In this document: in pieces, positions 26,840-34,254 of the stretch | Numbering within the stretch: the first letter of the stretch is position 1 | Layout: every line of letters begins with the position of its first letter | Assembly: GCF_042654585.1 (NCBI RefSeq) | Contig: NZ_JBHSGR010000013.1 | Span: forward strand, 62,001-126,000 | Length of the DNA stretch: 64,000 nucleotides | Reading direction: 5' to 3' | Source of the DNA: Geodermatophilus arenarius | GTDB taxonomy: Bacteria; Actinomycetota; Actinomycetes; Mycobacteriales; Geodermatophilaceae | Notes under the pieces: model-generated | Seen by the model: only the letters and a program-made list of their open reading frames with translations | Databases searched by the model: none | Told to the model about the DNA's origin: nothing | Program-made: the position numbers and the translations under genes

Positions 26840-27052
26840 ATGAGCTGGACGTGGCGGCTGGAGGACCCGACCGGCGCGACCCTGGACCCGGCGGCGCTCG
26901 GCGTCGAGGTGCCGCCCGCGGACAACCAGGGCGACGCCGAGTCGTGGCTCGGGGAGAACTGGCGGGACCTGCTGGCCCGGGGCGTGGCCACGGTGAGCCT
27001 GTTCGACGGCGACACCAAGGCGTACGGGCCGATGGCGCTGGCCCCGGCCTGA
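26840..27052 (+). CDS. Small conserved actinobacterial protein (hypothetical)
   Basis: A 70-residue soluble acidic protein, MSWTWRLEDPTGATLDPAAL to FDGDTKAYGPMALAPA. I recall no defined domain name, but the composition (Trp near the N-terminus, ESWLGENWRDLLARGVATVSL) looks like a folded small domain. The ATG at 26840 has TACCCT at 26828-26833, 6 nt upstream, consistent with a leaderless monocistronic gene between divergent and convergent neighbours. Confidence 0.75.
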   Translation: MSWTWRLEDPTGATLDPAALGVEVPPADNQGDAESWLGENWRDLLARGVATVSLFDGDTKAYGPMALAPA

Positions 27053-27083
27053 ACCTCGACCTGAGGTCCAGGCCGGGGGTCGG

Positions 27084-28067
27084 TCAGCCCCGGGCGGTCT
27101 TGGCCGGGTCGCGCTCGACGACGTCCCCGAGCACCTCGTCGATGCGCGCCATGACGTCGTCCTCGAGGCGCACACCCGCGGCCTTCACGTTGTCGTGCAC
27201 CTGCTCCGGGCGGGTCGCGCCGATGATCGCCGCGGCCACGTTGTCGTTCTGCAGCACCCAGGCGACGGCGAGCTGGGCCATGGACAGGCCGAGGTCGTCG
27301 GCGACGGCCCGCAGCTCCTGCACGCGGCTGAGGACGTCGTCGCGCAGGAAGCCGCGCATCGACTGCCCGGCCTCGCTGTGCCCGGCCCGGCTGTCGGCCG
27401 GCGGCTGCTCGCCCGGCCGGTACTTGCCGGTGAGCACGCCCTGGGCCAGCGGCGACCAGACGATTTGCGACACGCCCTCGCGCTGCGACGTCGGGACGAC
27501 CTCGTCCTCGATGACCCGCCACAGCATGGAGTACTGCGGCTGGTTGCTGATCAGCTGGATGCCGAGGTCGCGGGCCAGCGCCGCGCCGGCGGCGATCTCC
27601 TCGGCCCGCCACTCCGAGACGCCGACGTAGAGGACCTTGCCCGCCCGCACCAGGTCGGCGAAGGCGGTCATCGTCTCCTCGAGCGGCACCGTCGGGTCGT
27701 ACCGGTGCGCCTGGTAGAGGTCGATGTGGTCGGTCTGCAGCCGCCGCAGCGAGGCGTCGCAGCTCTCGGTGACGTGCTTGCGGCCCAGGCCGCGGTCGTT
27801 GGGGCCGGGGCCGGTGGGCCAGTAGACCTTGGTGAAGATCTCCAGGCCCTCGCGGCGCTGGCCGGCCAGGGCGCGGCCGAGCACCGACTCGGCGCGGGTG
27901 CCGGCGTAGACGTCGGCGGTGTCGAAGGTCGTGATGCCGGCGTCGAGGGCGGCGCGCACGCAGGCCTGCGCGGCGTCCTCCTCGACCTGGCCCCCGTGGG
28001 TGAGCCAGTTGCCGTAGGCGATCTCGGAGATGGTCAGGCCGGAACGGCCGAGGCGTCGGTACTCCAC
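27084..28067 (-). CDS. Aldo/keto reductase (Kv-beta-like)
   Basis: A 327-residue NADPH-dependent oxidoreductase with a TIM-barrel fold. The sequence contains FDTADVYAGTRAESVLGRAL (catalytic Asp and Tyr), LQTDHIDLYQAHRYDP, the NADP contact VGVSEWRAEEI and IIGATRPEQVHDNVKA. The overall match is to the AKR6 group (voltage-gated potassium channel beta-like; E. coli YghZ relatives). The substrate is unknown. The GTG at 28067 has TAGCGT 8 nt upstream (28076-28081, minus strand). Confidence 0.9.
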   Translation of the reverse strand: MEYRRLGRSGLTISEIAYGNWLTHGGQVEEDAAQACVRAALDAGITTFDTADVYAGTRAESVLGRALAGQRREGLEIFTKVYWPTGPGPNDRGLGRKHVTESCDASLRRLQTDHIDLYQAHRYDPTVPLEETMTAFADLVRAGKVLYVGVSEWRAEEIAAGAALARDLGIQLISNQPQYSMLWRVIEDEVVPTSQREGVSQIVWSPLAQGVLTGKYRPGEQPPADSRAGHSEAGQSMRGFLRDDVLSRVQELRAVADDLGLSMAQLAVAWVLQNDNVAAAIIGATRPEQVHDNVKAAGVRLEDDVMARIDEVLGDVVERDPAKTARG

Positions 28068-28088
28068 GTGCCCCGACGCTAGTGCCGG

Positions 28089-28703
28089 CTAGACCTCGGC
28101 GCCGACCGCGACCTCGGGCTTCGGGAACCGCCAGCGGCGGATCATCGTCGCCCGGCTGACGCCGTACCAGACCAGGCCCTTCATCCGGTGCGGCTGGTCG
28201 GGGAAGCGCCGGCGGACGGTCCTCGAGATCCGCCGGCCCAGGAACACCGAGTCGACGATGATCACCAGGAAGAACAGGAACCAGACGAAGACCGTGTAGT
28301 TCTGCACCGCCGGGTTCGGGATGAAGTACCCGACCAGCACCAGCGCGGCGACGGGCAGGAAGAAGCTGCCCGCGTTGCGGCGCGCGTCGACCAGGTCGCG
28401 CACGAGCTTGCGCACCGGGCCGCGGTCGCGCGCCGGGAGGTAGGCGTCGTCGCCGCGCGCCATGCCCGCCCGGGTGTCGGCCCGCCGCTGCGCCTGCTGC
28501 TGGCGCATGCGGGCGTAGGCCTCCTTGCGCGTGGTGGGCGGCGGCGGGGGAGGACCGGGACGGCGGCCCTGCGCCTCGGCGCGCCTGGGCGTCGGGCGGC
28601 CCTTGCCGCCGGCCTTCACCAGTTGCTGCTCGGTCAGGTCGGCGGCGGTGTCCGGGGCGGTCTCGGCGGCGCGGTCCCGGCGCCCGGGCAGGCGGAGCTT
28701 CAC
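28089..28703 (-). CDS. DUF3043 family membrane protein (Rv2206-like)
   Basis: A 204-residue protein. The N-terminal half is polar and Arg/Pro-rich (GRPTPRRAEAQGRRPG, TRKEAYARMRQQQAQRR), followed by two hydrophobic segments (SFFLPVAALVLVGYFIPN and YTVFVWFLFFLVIIVDSVFLG) and a basic C-terminus. It matches the DUF3043 family present at this position in mycobacteria. The function is unknown. The GTG at 28703 has TAGACT 7 nt upstream (28711-28716, minus strand), a leaderless start. It is divergent from erpA. Confidence 0.88.
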   Translation of the reverse strand: MKLRLPGRRDRAAETAPDTAADLTEQQLVKAGGKGRPTPRRAEAQGRRPGPPPPPPTTRKEAYARMRQQQAQRRADTRAGMARGDDAYLPARDRGPVRKLVRDLVDARRNAGSFFLPVAALVLVGYFIPNPAVQNYTVFVWFLFFLVIIVDSVFLGRRISRTVRRRFPDQPHRMKGLVWYGVSRATMIRRWRFPKPEVAVGAEV

Positions 28704-28846
28704 GGCTGCGAGTCTACGTGCGGCCCCGTGAGGGACTGGCCTCCCGCGGTGCGCGCCGTACAGTGGGAAGAGGGCCCGCCACGGCGGTGTTGACCCGCGG
28801 CAGGGACTGCCGCAACGGACGCCCTCGGATGTGGGAGGACAACGAC

Positions 28847-29203
28847 ATGACGGTGCAGGACACCGAGACCACCGGCAGCACCGGCGTGCTGCTCAGCGAG
28901 CCGGCCGCCTCGAAGGTCAAGGCGCTGCTGGACCAGGAGGGCCGCGACGACCTGCGTCTGCGCATCGCCGTCCAGCCCGGTGGCTGCTCCGGCCTGCGCT
29001 ACCAGCTCTTCTTCGACGAGCGGTTCCTCGACGGCGACCAGACCTACGAGTTCGGTGGCGTCGAGGTCATCGTCGACCGGATGAGCGGCCCGTACCTGGG
29101 TGGCGCGGTGATCGACTTCGTCGACACCATCGAGAAGCAGGGCTTCACGATCGACAACCCGAACGCGCAGGGCTCCTGCGCGTGCGGCGACTCGTTCCAC
29201 TGA
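28847..29203 (+). CDS. erpA: A-type iron-sulfur carrier (ErpA/HesB family)
   Basis: Delivers [Fe-S] clusters to apoproteins. The 118-residue protein has the three conserved cysteines of the family: GGCSGLRYQL in the middle and SCACGDSF at the C-terminus. The ATG at 28847 follows GGGAGG (28833-28838) by 8 nt; a TACAGT -10 box at 28759-28764 gives a leader of about 75 nt. It is equivalent to Rv2204c. Likely clients nearby include LipA and the Rieske protein. Confidence 0.95.
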   Translation: MTVQDTETTGSTGVLLSEPAASKVKALLDQEGRDDLRLRIAVQPGGCSGLRYQLFFDERFLDGDQTYEFGGVEVIVDRMSGPYLGGAVIDFVDTIEKQGFTIDNPNAQGSCACGDSFH

Positions 29204-29224
29204 GCGCCTGCGCCTGAGCGCGAG

Positions 29225-29260
29225 AACGGCGCCCGTCCCCCCGTGGGGGCGGGCGCCGTT
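29225..29260. terminator. Bidirectional hairpin between erpA and asnB
   Basis: AACGGCGCCCGTCCCC and GGGGGCGGGCGCCGTT form a 16-bp stem (one G-U type pair) with a 4-nt loop, centred in the 65-bp gap between the convergent stops. It can act for both strands. Confidence 0.75.
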
Positions 29261-29268
29261 CCGCGTCC

Positions 29269-31203
29269 TCAGAGCTTGACGGGGTAGACCGTCTCCGGGA
29301 CGTCGACGACGATCCGCTCCTCGACGAAGATCCCGTGCCACACCATGAAGACCAGCACCGACCACAGTTGACGGGCGATCCGCTTGCTCGGCACCTCCTC
29401 GGCACGCAGCCGGTCCAGCAGGCCGAGGACGACGTCGCGGTCGAGCCACTCCTGCGTCTGGCTCGAGGTGACGATCTCGCGGGCCCACTCGTGCAGCGGC
29501 CCGGCGAGGAAGTCCGCCGTCGGCACGGGGAAGCCGAGCTTGCGGCGGTTCATGATCCGCGGCGGCACGATCTGGCGCATCGCCTGGCGCAGCGCGTACT
29601 TGGTGGCGTCGCCGCGGCGCGGCACCCGCTGCTCGACCGGGAGCGTGCTCGCGACCGCGAACACCTCGGGGTCGAGGAACGGCACCCGCAGCTCCAGCGA
29701 GTTGGCCATGGTCATCTTGTCGGCCTTGACCAGGATGTCGCCGCGCAGCCAGGTGAACAGGTCCACGTACTGCATGGCCGTCACGTCGTCGTAGCCGGCC
29801 TCGCGGGTGCGCCGGTACAGGTCCTCGGTGACCGCCACGTGCGACAGGTCGGGGTCGCGGCCGGGCAGCAGCGCGGCCAGCTCGTCGTCGCGCAGGTTGC
29901 GGGCGTTGCCGTAGTACCGCTGCTCGAGCGGGATCGACGCCCGGCGCAGCAGGTCCTGGCCGCGGACGCCCTCGGGCAGCACGTCGGCGATCCGGGCCAT
30001 CGCCCGGCGGGCGGCCGGCGGCAGCTTCGACGCCCACGCGAGGCTGATCGGCTCGCGGTAGATGGTGTAGCCGCCGAACAGCTCGTCGGCGCCCTCGCCG
30101 GACAGCACGACCTTCACGTGCTTGCGCGCCTCGCGGGCCACGAAGTACAGCGGCACGAGCGCGGGGTCCGCGACCGGGTCGTCGAGGTACCAGACCACCT
30201 CGGGGATGGCCGCGGCGAACTGCTCGGCGCTGACCTCGACCGGCACGTGCTTGACGGCGAGGATCGACGCCGACTCGGCGGCGATCTCGATCTCCGACTG
30301 CGCCTGCCGCTGGAAGCCGACCGTGAACGTCAGCAGGTCCGGGTTGTACCGGTGCGCGAGCGCGGCGATCGCGGTGGAGTCGATGCCGCTGGACAGGAAC
30401 GACCCGACGGTGACGTCGGCCCGCATGTGCTTGGCCACCGACTCGTCGAGGACCTCGGCGATGCGGTCGTAGAGCTCCTGCTCCCGGCCGGCGGGCACCG
30501 GCTGCGGCGTCCAGGCGGGGTGGAAGTAGCGCGCGGTGGACAGCTCGCCGTCGACGACGGTGAAGCTCGTGCCGCTCTCGATCCGGCGGATGCCGCGGTG
30601 CAGCGTCGCCGGCTCCGGCACGTACTGCAGCGTCAGGTAGTGCTGCAGCGACGCCGGGTCGACCCCACCCGCGGCCGCGCTCCCGCCGAGCAGCTGCAGC
30701 AGCGCCTTCTTCTCCGAGCTGAAGACCAGCCCGCCGTCGGCCAGGCGCGCGGTGAACAGCGGCTTGATGCCGAACGGGTCGCGGGCGCCGAACGCGGTGC
30801 GGGTCTCGGTGTCCCAGATGACGAAGGAGAACATCCCGCGCAGCCGCCGGACGACGTCCTGGCCCCACAGGTGGTAGCCCGCGACGATCGTCTCCGTGTC
30901 GCCGTGCGTGGCCAGCTGCGCGCCGGCGGCCTGCAGCTCCTCGCGCAGCTCGACGTAGTTGTAGATCTCCCCGTTGAACAGGATCCGGTAGCGGTCACCG
31001 GCGTAGGGGAGGGGCTGGGGGCTGCCCTCGACGTCGATGATCGACAGCCGGTTGAAACCCAGGACGACGTTCTGGTCCGACCAGACCGCGGTGTCGTCGG
31101 GGCCGCGGTGGTGCAGGCAGTGCAGCGCCTCGCGGACGTCGTCGACGTGCCGCTCGGCGACCCGGGGCGCGTCGGTGGACAGGTAGGCCAGCAGGCCGCA
31201 CAT
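29269..31203 (-). CDS. asnB: Asparagine synthase (glutamine-hydrolysing)
   Basis: Makes asparagine, or amidates a related carboxylate, using glutamine. The 644-residue protein has the N-terminal glutaminase nucleophile Cys2 (MCGLLAYL), NGEIYNY and the synthetase PP-loop LSSGIDSTAIAAL (about residue 265). The C-terminal domain shows VLSGEGADELFGGY and KADKMTMANSLELRVPFLD. It corresponds to Rv2201 beside the cytochrome oxidase genes. In actinobacteria this family may also act in cell-wall amidation, which the sequence alone cannot decide. The ATG follows GGGAG. Confidence 0.93.
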   Translation of the reverse strand: MCGLLAYLSTDAPRVAERHVDDVREALHCLHHRGPDDTAVWSDQNVVLGFNRLSIIDVEGSPQPLPYAGDRYRILFNGEIYNYVELREELQAAGAQLATHGDTETIVAGYHLWGQDVVRRLRGMFSFVIWDTETRTAFGARDPFGIKPLFTARLADGGLVFSSEKKALLQLLGGSAAAGGVDPASLQHYLTLQYVPEPATLHRGIRRIESGTSFTVVDGELSTARYFHPAWTPQPVPAGREQELYDRIAEVLDESVAKHMRADVTVGSFLSSGIDSTAIAALAHRYNPDLLTFTVGFQRQAQSEIEIAAESASILAVKHVPVEVSAEQFAAAIPEVVWYLDDPVADPALVPLYFVAREARKHVKVVLSGEGADELFGGYTIYREPISLAWASKLPPAARRAMARIADVLPEGVRGQDLLRRASIPLEQRYYGNARNLRDDELAALLPGRDPDLSHVAVTEDLYRRTREAGYDDVTAMQYVDLFTWLRGDILVKADKMTMANSLELRVPFLDPEVFAVASTLPVEQRVPRRGDATKYALRQAMRQIVPPRIMNRRKLGFPVPTADFLAGPLHEWAREIVTSSQTQEWLDRDVVLGLLDRLRAEEVPSKRIARQLWSVLVFMVWHGIFVEERIVVDVPETVYPVKL

Positions 31204-31234
31204 GCGGGGGTTCTCCCGGGAGTGAGGAGGACGG

Positions 31235-31579
31235 TCAGAGGGGCCGGCCGGCGCGGACGCGGGTGGTCACCCGGCGCTCCGCGACGAACGACACGAGGGG
31301 GACGACGCCGGCGAGCAGCACCAGCAGGGTCCCCTTGGCGGTGAACCGCGCCTTGAGGGCCAGGTCGAACGCCGTGACGAGGTAGACGATGTAGAGCAGC
31401 CCGTGGACGGGCGAGACGACCGCGGACACCTCGGGGATCCCGGCCGCGTAGCGCAGCGGGATGGCGACGGCGACGAGCACCAGGAGCATCACCCCGACGG
31501 CGTAGGCCATGACGCGGTAGCGGGTGAGCGCGCCGGCCACCTGGGGGGTCAGCGTTCCCTGCTGCGGCTCAGCGGCCAC
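31235..31579 (-). CDS. DUF3817 small membrane protein
   Basis: A 114-residue protein with three to four hydrophobic segments and the DUF3817 pattern LTRYRVMAYAVGVMLLVLV, VHGLLYIVYLVTAFDLALKARF and LLVLLAGVVPLVSFVAER. The family is typical of actinobacteria and its function is unknown. The GTG at 31579 overlaps the 3' end of the upstream membrane protein gene by 11 bp, so the two are co-translated. Confidence 0.85.
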   Translation of the reverse strand: MAAEPQQGTLTPQVAGALTRYRVMAYAVGVMLLVLVAVAIPLRYAAGIPEVSAVVSPVHGLLYIVYLVTAFDLALKARFTAKGTLLVLLAGVVPLVSFVAERRVTTRVRAGRPL

Positions 31580-31934
31580 TCGGACCCCGCTGACCGAGCG
31601 CCCGCTCGTTGAGCTCGGCGAGGTAGGCGTTGTAGGCGGCCAGCTCCGGGTCCCCGCTGGTGTCGACCCGCGGCCGCTGGTACAGCACGACGGCGGTGGT
31701 CGGCTCGTCCTCGTCGGGGTGCCGGTTGAGCTCGACGCGGACCATCCGGACGTAGAACCACAGGCCCATGAGCCCGTACAGCGGCCACTGCAGCGCGTAG
31801 CTCCAGTTGACCGCGCCGCCGCCGGCCTCGGCCTTGGTCAGCTGCCAGTACCCGAGGAAGAACGTGGCGACGAACAGGGCGGCCACCAGCAGGTGCAGCA
31901 GCACCCAGCGGGGGGTCAGCAGCCGCGTCCACAC
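31569..31934 (-). CDS. Conserved membrane protein of unknown function
   Basis: A 121-residue protein with two hydrophobic segments (VLLHLLVAALFVATFFLGYWQL and ALQWPLYGLMGLWFYVRMV) and a polar tail containing NAYLAELNERA. The first helix, ending GYWQL, recalls the N-terminus of SURF1-like proteins, and the gene is divergent from the ctaC oxidase operon, but the rest of a SURF1 domain is absent. The GTG at 31934 has TAGAGT 7 nt upstream (31942-31947, minus strand; leaderless). Confidence 0.75.
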   Translation of the reverse strand: MWTRLLTPRWVLLHLLVAALFVATFFLGYWQLTKAEAGGGAVNWSYALQWPLYGLMGLWFYVRMVRVELNRHPDEDEPTTAVVLYQRPRVDTSGDPELAAYNAYLAELNERALGQRGPSGR

Positions 31935-32076
31935 GCCCTCGACTCTAACCGCCCCGGCCGCCGGCGAGGCGGCACGGTGAGGAGGGCCACGAGCGGCCCC
32001 GTCACCGGCGTCCCGGCGGTCCCGGCCGACCCGCCGGTACCGGGTCTCCGGTGGTCGGCCGCCGTGCGGGGTCGGC

Positions 32077-32082
32077 TAGTCT
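32077..32082 (+). promoter_or_regulatory. -10 box of ctaC
   Basis: TAGTCT about 108 nt before the ctaC GTG. It implies a leader of roughly 100 nt, unlike most genes in this window. The divergent gene has its own leaderless -10 at 31942-31947. Confidence 0.5.
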
Positions 32083-32189
32083 CGGCCCAGACTGAGGTCG
32101 GCGCACGGACCAGGGCGGGCTCCCGCCCGTGGCCGCGCCGGGAGAGCCGCCCGGGAACCGCCGGGCGGAGGACGAGGAGGCAGCGAGCA

Positions 32190-33062
32190 GTGGCTCGACG
32201 CAGCAGGCTCGCGCGGGTCGCCGCGCTCGGTCTCCTGGGGGTGCTCACCCTCACCGGGTGCGACCTCAACAACGAGTTCTGGCGCTTCGGGTTCCCCGAG
32301 GGCGTGACCGAGGAAGCCACGGCGATCCGTCAGCTGTGGACCGGGTCGGTCATCGCGGCGCTGATCGTCGGCTTCATCGTGTGGGGGCTGATCATCTGGT
32401 CGGTGATCGTGCACCGGAAGAAGGGCGACGACCTGCCGCGGCAGACGGCGTACAACCTGCCGCTGGAGATCGCGTACTCCATCTTCCCGTTCATCATCAT
32501 CGCCGCCCTGTTCTTCTTCACCACCTCGGTGCAGAACGACGTGCAGGAGCGCAGCGACGACCCGGACACGACGATCGCGGTCAACGCCTTCAAGTGGAAC
32601 TGGCAGTTCGTCTACCCGGAGACCACCGGTCCCGACGGCGAGCCGGTGAACACGGTCGGCTCGACCGACGAGATCCCGATCCTCGTGCTGCCGGTCGACC
32701 AGGACATCCGCTTCGAGGTCGCCTCCGCCGACGTCATCCACTCGTTCTGGGTGCCGGAGTTCCTCTTCAAGCTCGACGTCATCCCGGGCAACGAGAACGG
32801 CCGGGACAACGTCTTCGAGCTGCACCCGAACGAGACGGGTGCCTACGTCGGGCGCTGTGCGGAGCTCTGCGGCTCGTACCACGCGTACATGAACTTCGAG
32901 GTCCGCATCGTCAGCGCCGAGGACTACGAGGCCTACCTGGCCGCCCGTGAGGCGGGTCAGAGCACCCGCGAGGCGCTCGAGAGCATCGGCCAGGACGGCG
33001 AGGCCACCACGACCCGGCCGTTCCGCGTGGGCGACGGCTACTACCAGCGTGCGGCCGACTGA
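32190..33062 (+). CDS. ctaC: Cytochrome c oxidase subunit II (lipoprotein)
   Basis: Carries the CuA electron-entry site of the aa3 oxidase. The 290-residue protein starts with a basic signal peptide ending in the lipobox LTLTGC (Cys about residue 25), then two transmembrane helices (about 50-75 and 92-115) and the cupredoxin domain. CuA ligands are visible in CAELCGSYHAYM (C-x3-C-x3-H-x2-M) and in VIHSFWVPEF. FKWNWQF is also typical. The GTG at 32190 follows GAGGAGG. It forms an operon with ctaF. Confidence 0.96.
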   Translation: MARRSRLARVAALGLLGVLTLTGCDLNNEFWRFGFPEGVTEEATAIRQLWTGSVIAALIVGFIVWGLIIWSVIVHRKKGDDLPRQTAYNLPLEIAYSIFPFIIIAALFFFTTSVQNDVQERSDDPDTTIAVNAFKWNWQFVYPETTGPDGEPVNTVGSTDEIPILVLPVDQDIRFEVASADVIHSFWVPEFLFKLDVIPGNENGRDNVFELHPNETGAYVGRCAELCGSYHAYMNFEVRIVSAEDYEAYLAAREAGQSTREALESIGQDGEATTTRPFRVGDGYYQRAAD

Positions 33063-33116
33063 CGTGTCCGCCGGCACCGAGGACCACCGCACCGACGCTG
33101 CGCAGGGAGGACGGCC

Positions 33117-33521
33117 GTGAAGGTCGAGGCGCTCATCTTCAACCTCATCGCGGTGTTCTGCATCGTCGCCGCGGCCGTCTACGGCTTCTGGTCGCAGGAG
33201 CCGATCGGCACCACCGCGCTGATCCTGTCCGGGGGGCTCACCGGCCTCATCGGCGGCTTCTTCTGGTTCATCTCCCGCCGCATCGACGCCCGCCCCGAGG
33301 ACCGCAAGGACGCCGAGATCGCCGAGGGCGCCGGCGAGCTGGGCTTCTTCCCCCCGGCCAGCTACTGGCCCTTCGGCCTGGCCTCGGCCGCGGCCGTCAC
33401 GGGCCTGGGTCTGGCCTTCTGGTACGACTGGCTGATCATCATCGGGGTCGTGAGCCTGCTCGTGACCATCGGCGGCCTGCTGTTCGAGTTCTACGTCGGG
33501 CAGAACGCGCAGTCCAGCTGA
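33117..33521 (+). CDS. ctaF: Cytochrome c oxidase subunit IV (CtaF)
   Basis: A 134-residue actinobacterial-type subunit IV with four hydrophobic segments (for example IFNLIAVFCIVAAAVYGFW, ALILSGGLTGLIGGFFWFI and LIIIGVVSLLVTIGGLLFEFYVG) and the loop RRIDARPEDRKDAEIAEGAGELGFFPPASYWP. It stabilises the bcc-aa3 supercomplex. The GTG at 33117 follows GGGAGG. It ends the ctaC-ctaF operon, followed by a very strong hairpin. Confidence 0.93.
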   Translation: MKVEALIFNLIAVFCIVAAAVYGFWSQEPIGTTALILSGGLTGLIGGFFWFISRRIDARPEDRKDAEIAEGAGELGFFPPASYWPFGLASAAAVTGLGLAFWYDWLIIIGVVSLLVTIGGLLFEFYVGQNAQSS

Positions 33522-33534
33522 CGTCCGCTCGCTG

Positions 33535-33573
33535 ACGAGGGCCCCCTCCCGCACCGCGGGAGGGGGCCCTCGT
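33535..33573 (+). terminator. Strong hairpin after ctaF
   Basis: ACGAGGGCCCCCTCCC (33535-33550) pairs perfectly with GGGAGGGGGCCCTCGT (33558-33573); a further G-C pair closes a 5-nt loop. It starts 14 bp after the ctaF stop. The following GCGTTCC gives only a weak U region. Confidence 0.8.
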
Positions 33574-34201
33574 GCGTTCCCGGCGCCGGACGCCGGCGGC
33601 TCCGTGGCGGCCGGGGACCCGGGAGCGCCACCCCCGCGGGCGGACGTCGAGTACGGGTCTGGGCCGGCCTCCCGGGCGCTCCGGGAACGCCGTGTGGCCG
33701 CCGTGGCAGCGTCCGCGGTCACCCCGCCCCGTGCCCGCCGGGGCGCCGACGAGCGGCCACCGGTCCGGGCCGACGACGCACGGGGCGGAGCGCGGTGGCC
33801 GTCGCCGGGGGGAAGGGTCCGGCCGCGACGGGCGGGCGTTGCGACGGGACGCGAACGCCGCTCGCCGCGGTGGGGGAGTGGCCTGCGTGCCGTCCTCCGA
33901 CACGGCGCTACGGGCGGAGGACGACCGCCGTCGCCGCTGCGGGGGACCGGAGGCCGCACGGGCCGCCCCCTCCCGGCGCTTCCTGCCCCCCCCCCCCCCC
34001 CGTGCCGTCACGCCGGCCGCGGGACCGTCGTCCCGGTCGACGCCGTGCGGGTCCGCGGCCCGCGGTCCCGCCCAGGGCCCTCGTCGCGGCCGACGCCGCC
34101 CGGGCTGTCCCGGGACCGTCCTGGTGTCGTGCGGCCAGGGGCGGCTGTGCCCGGGCTCGGCGTGGCCGCCTCGTGTGGGCGCACTCGTGCCCGGAGATGC
34201 A
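33574..34201. other. Gene-free region of about 630 bp with a C16 homopolymer
   Basis: No frame on either strand has convincing composition, start signal or recognisable domain; long open frames here are the usual by-product of high GC. The most distinctive feature is an uninterrupted run of 16 C (33986-34001). The surrounding sequence is rich in CGCC and CGGG words with irregular composition unlike the neighbouring genes. It separates the convergent ctaC-ctaF and ctaE-qcrCAB transcription units. Confidence 0.6.
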
Positions 34202-34237
34202 GCAGGGCCCCGGTGGAGTGCTCCACCGGGGCCCTGC
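34202..34237 (-). terminator. Hairpin after qcrB
   Basis: GCAGGGCCCCGGTGGAG and CTCCACCGGGGCCCTGC form a 17-bp perfect inverted repeat 18 bp beyond the qcrB stop on the minus strand. It is the likely end of the ctaE-qcrCAB operon. Confidence 0.75.
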
Positions 34238-34254
34238 GTGCGCTGTGCGTCGCG

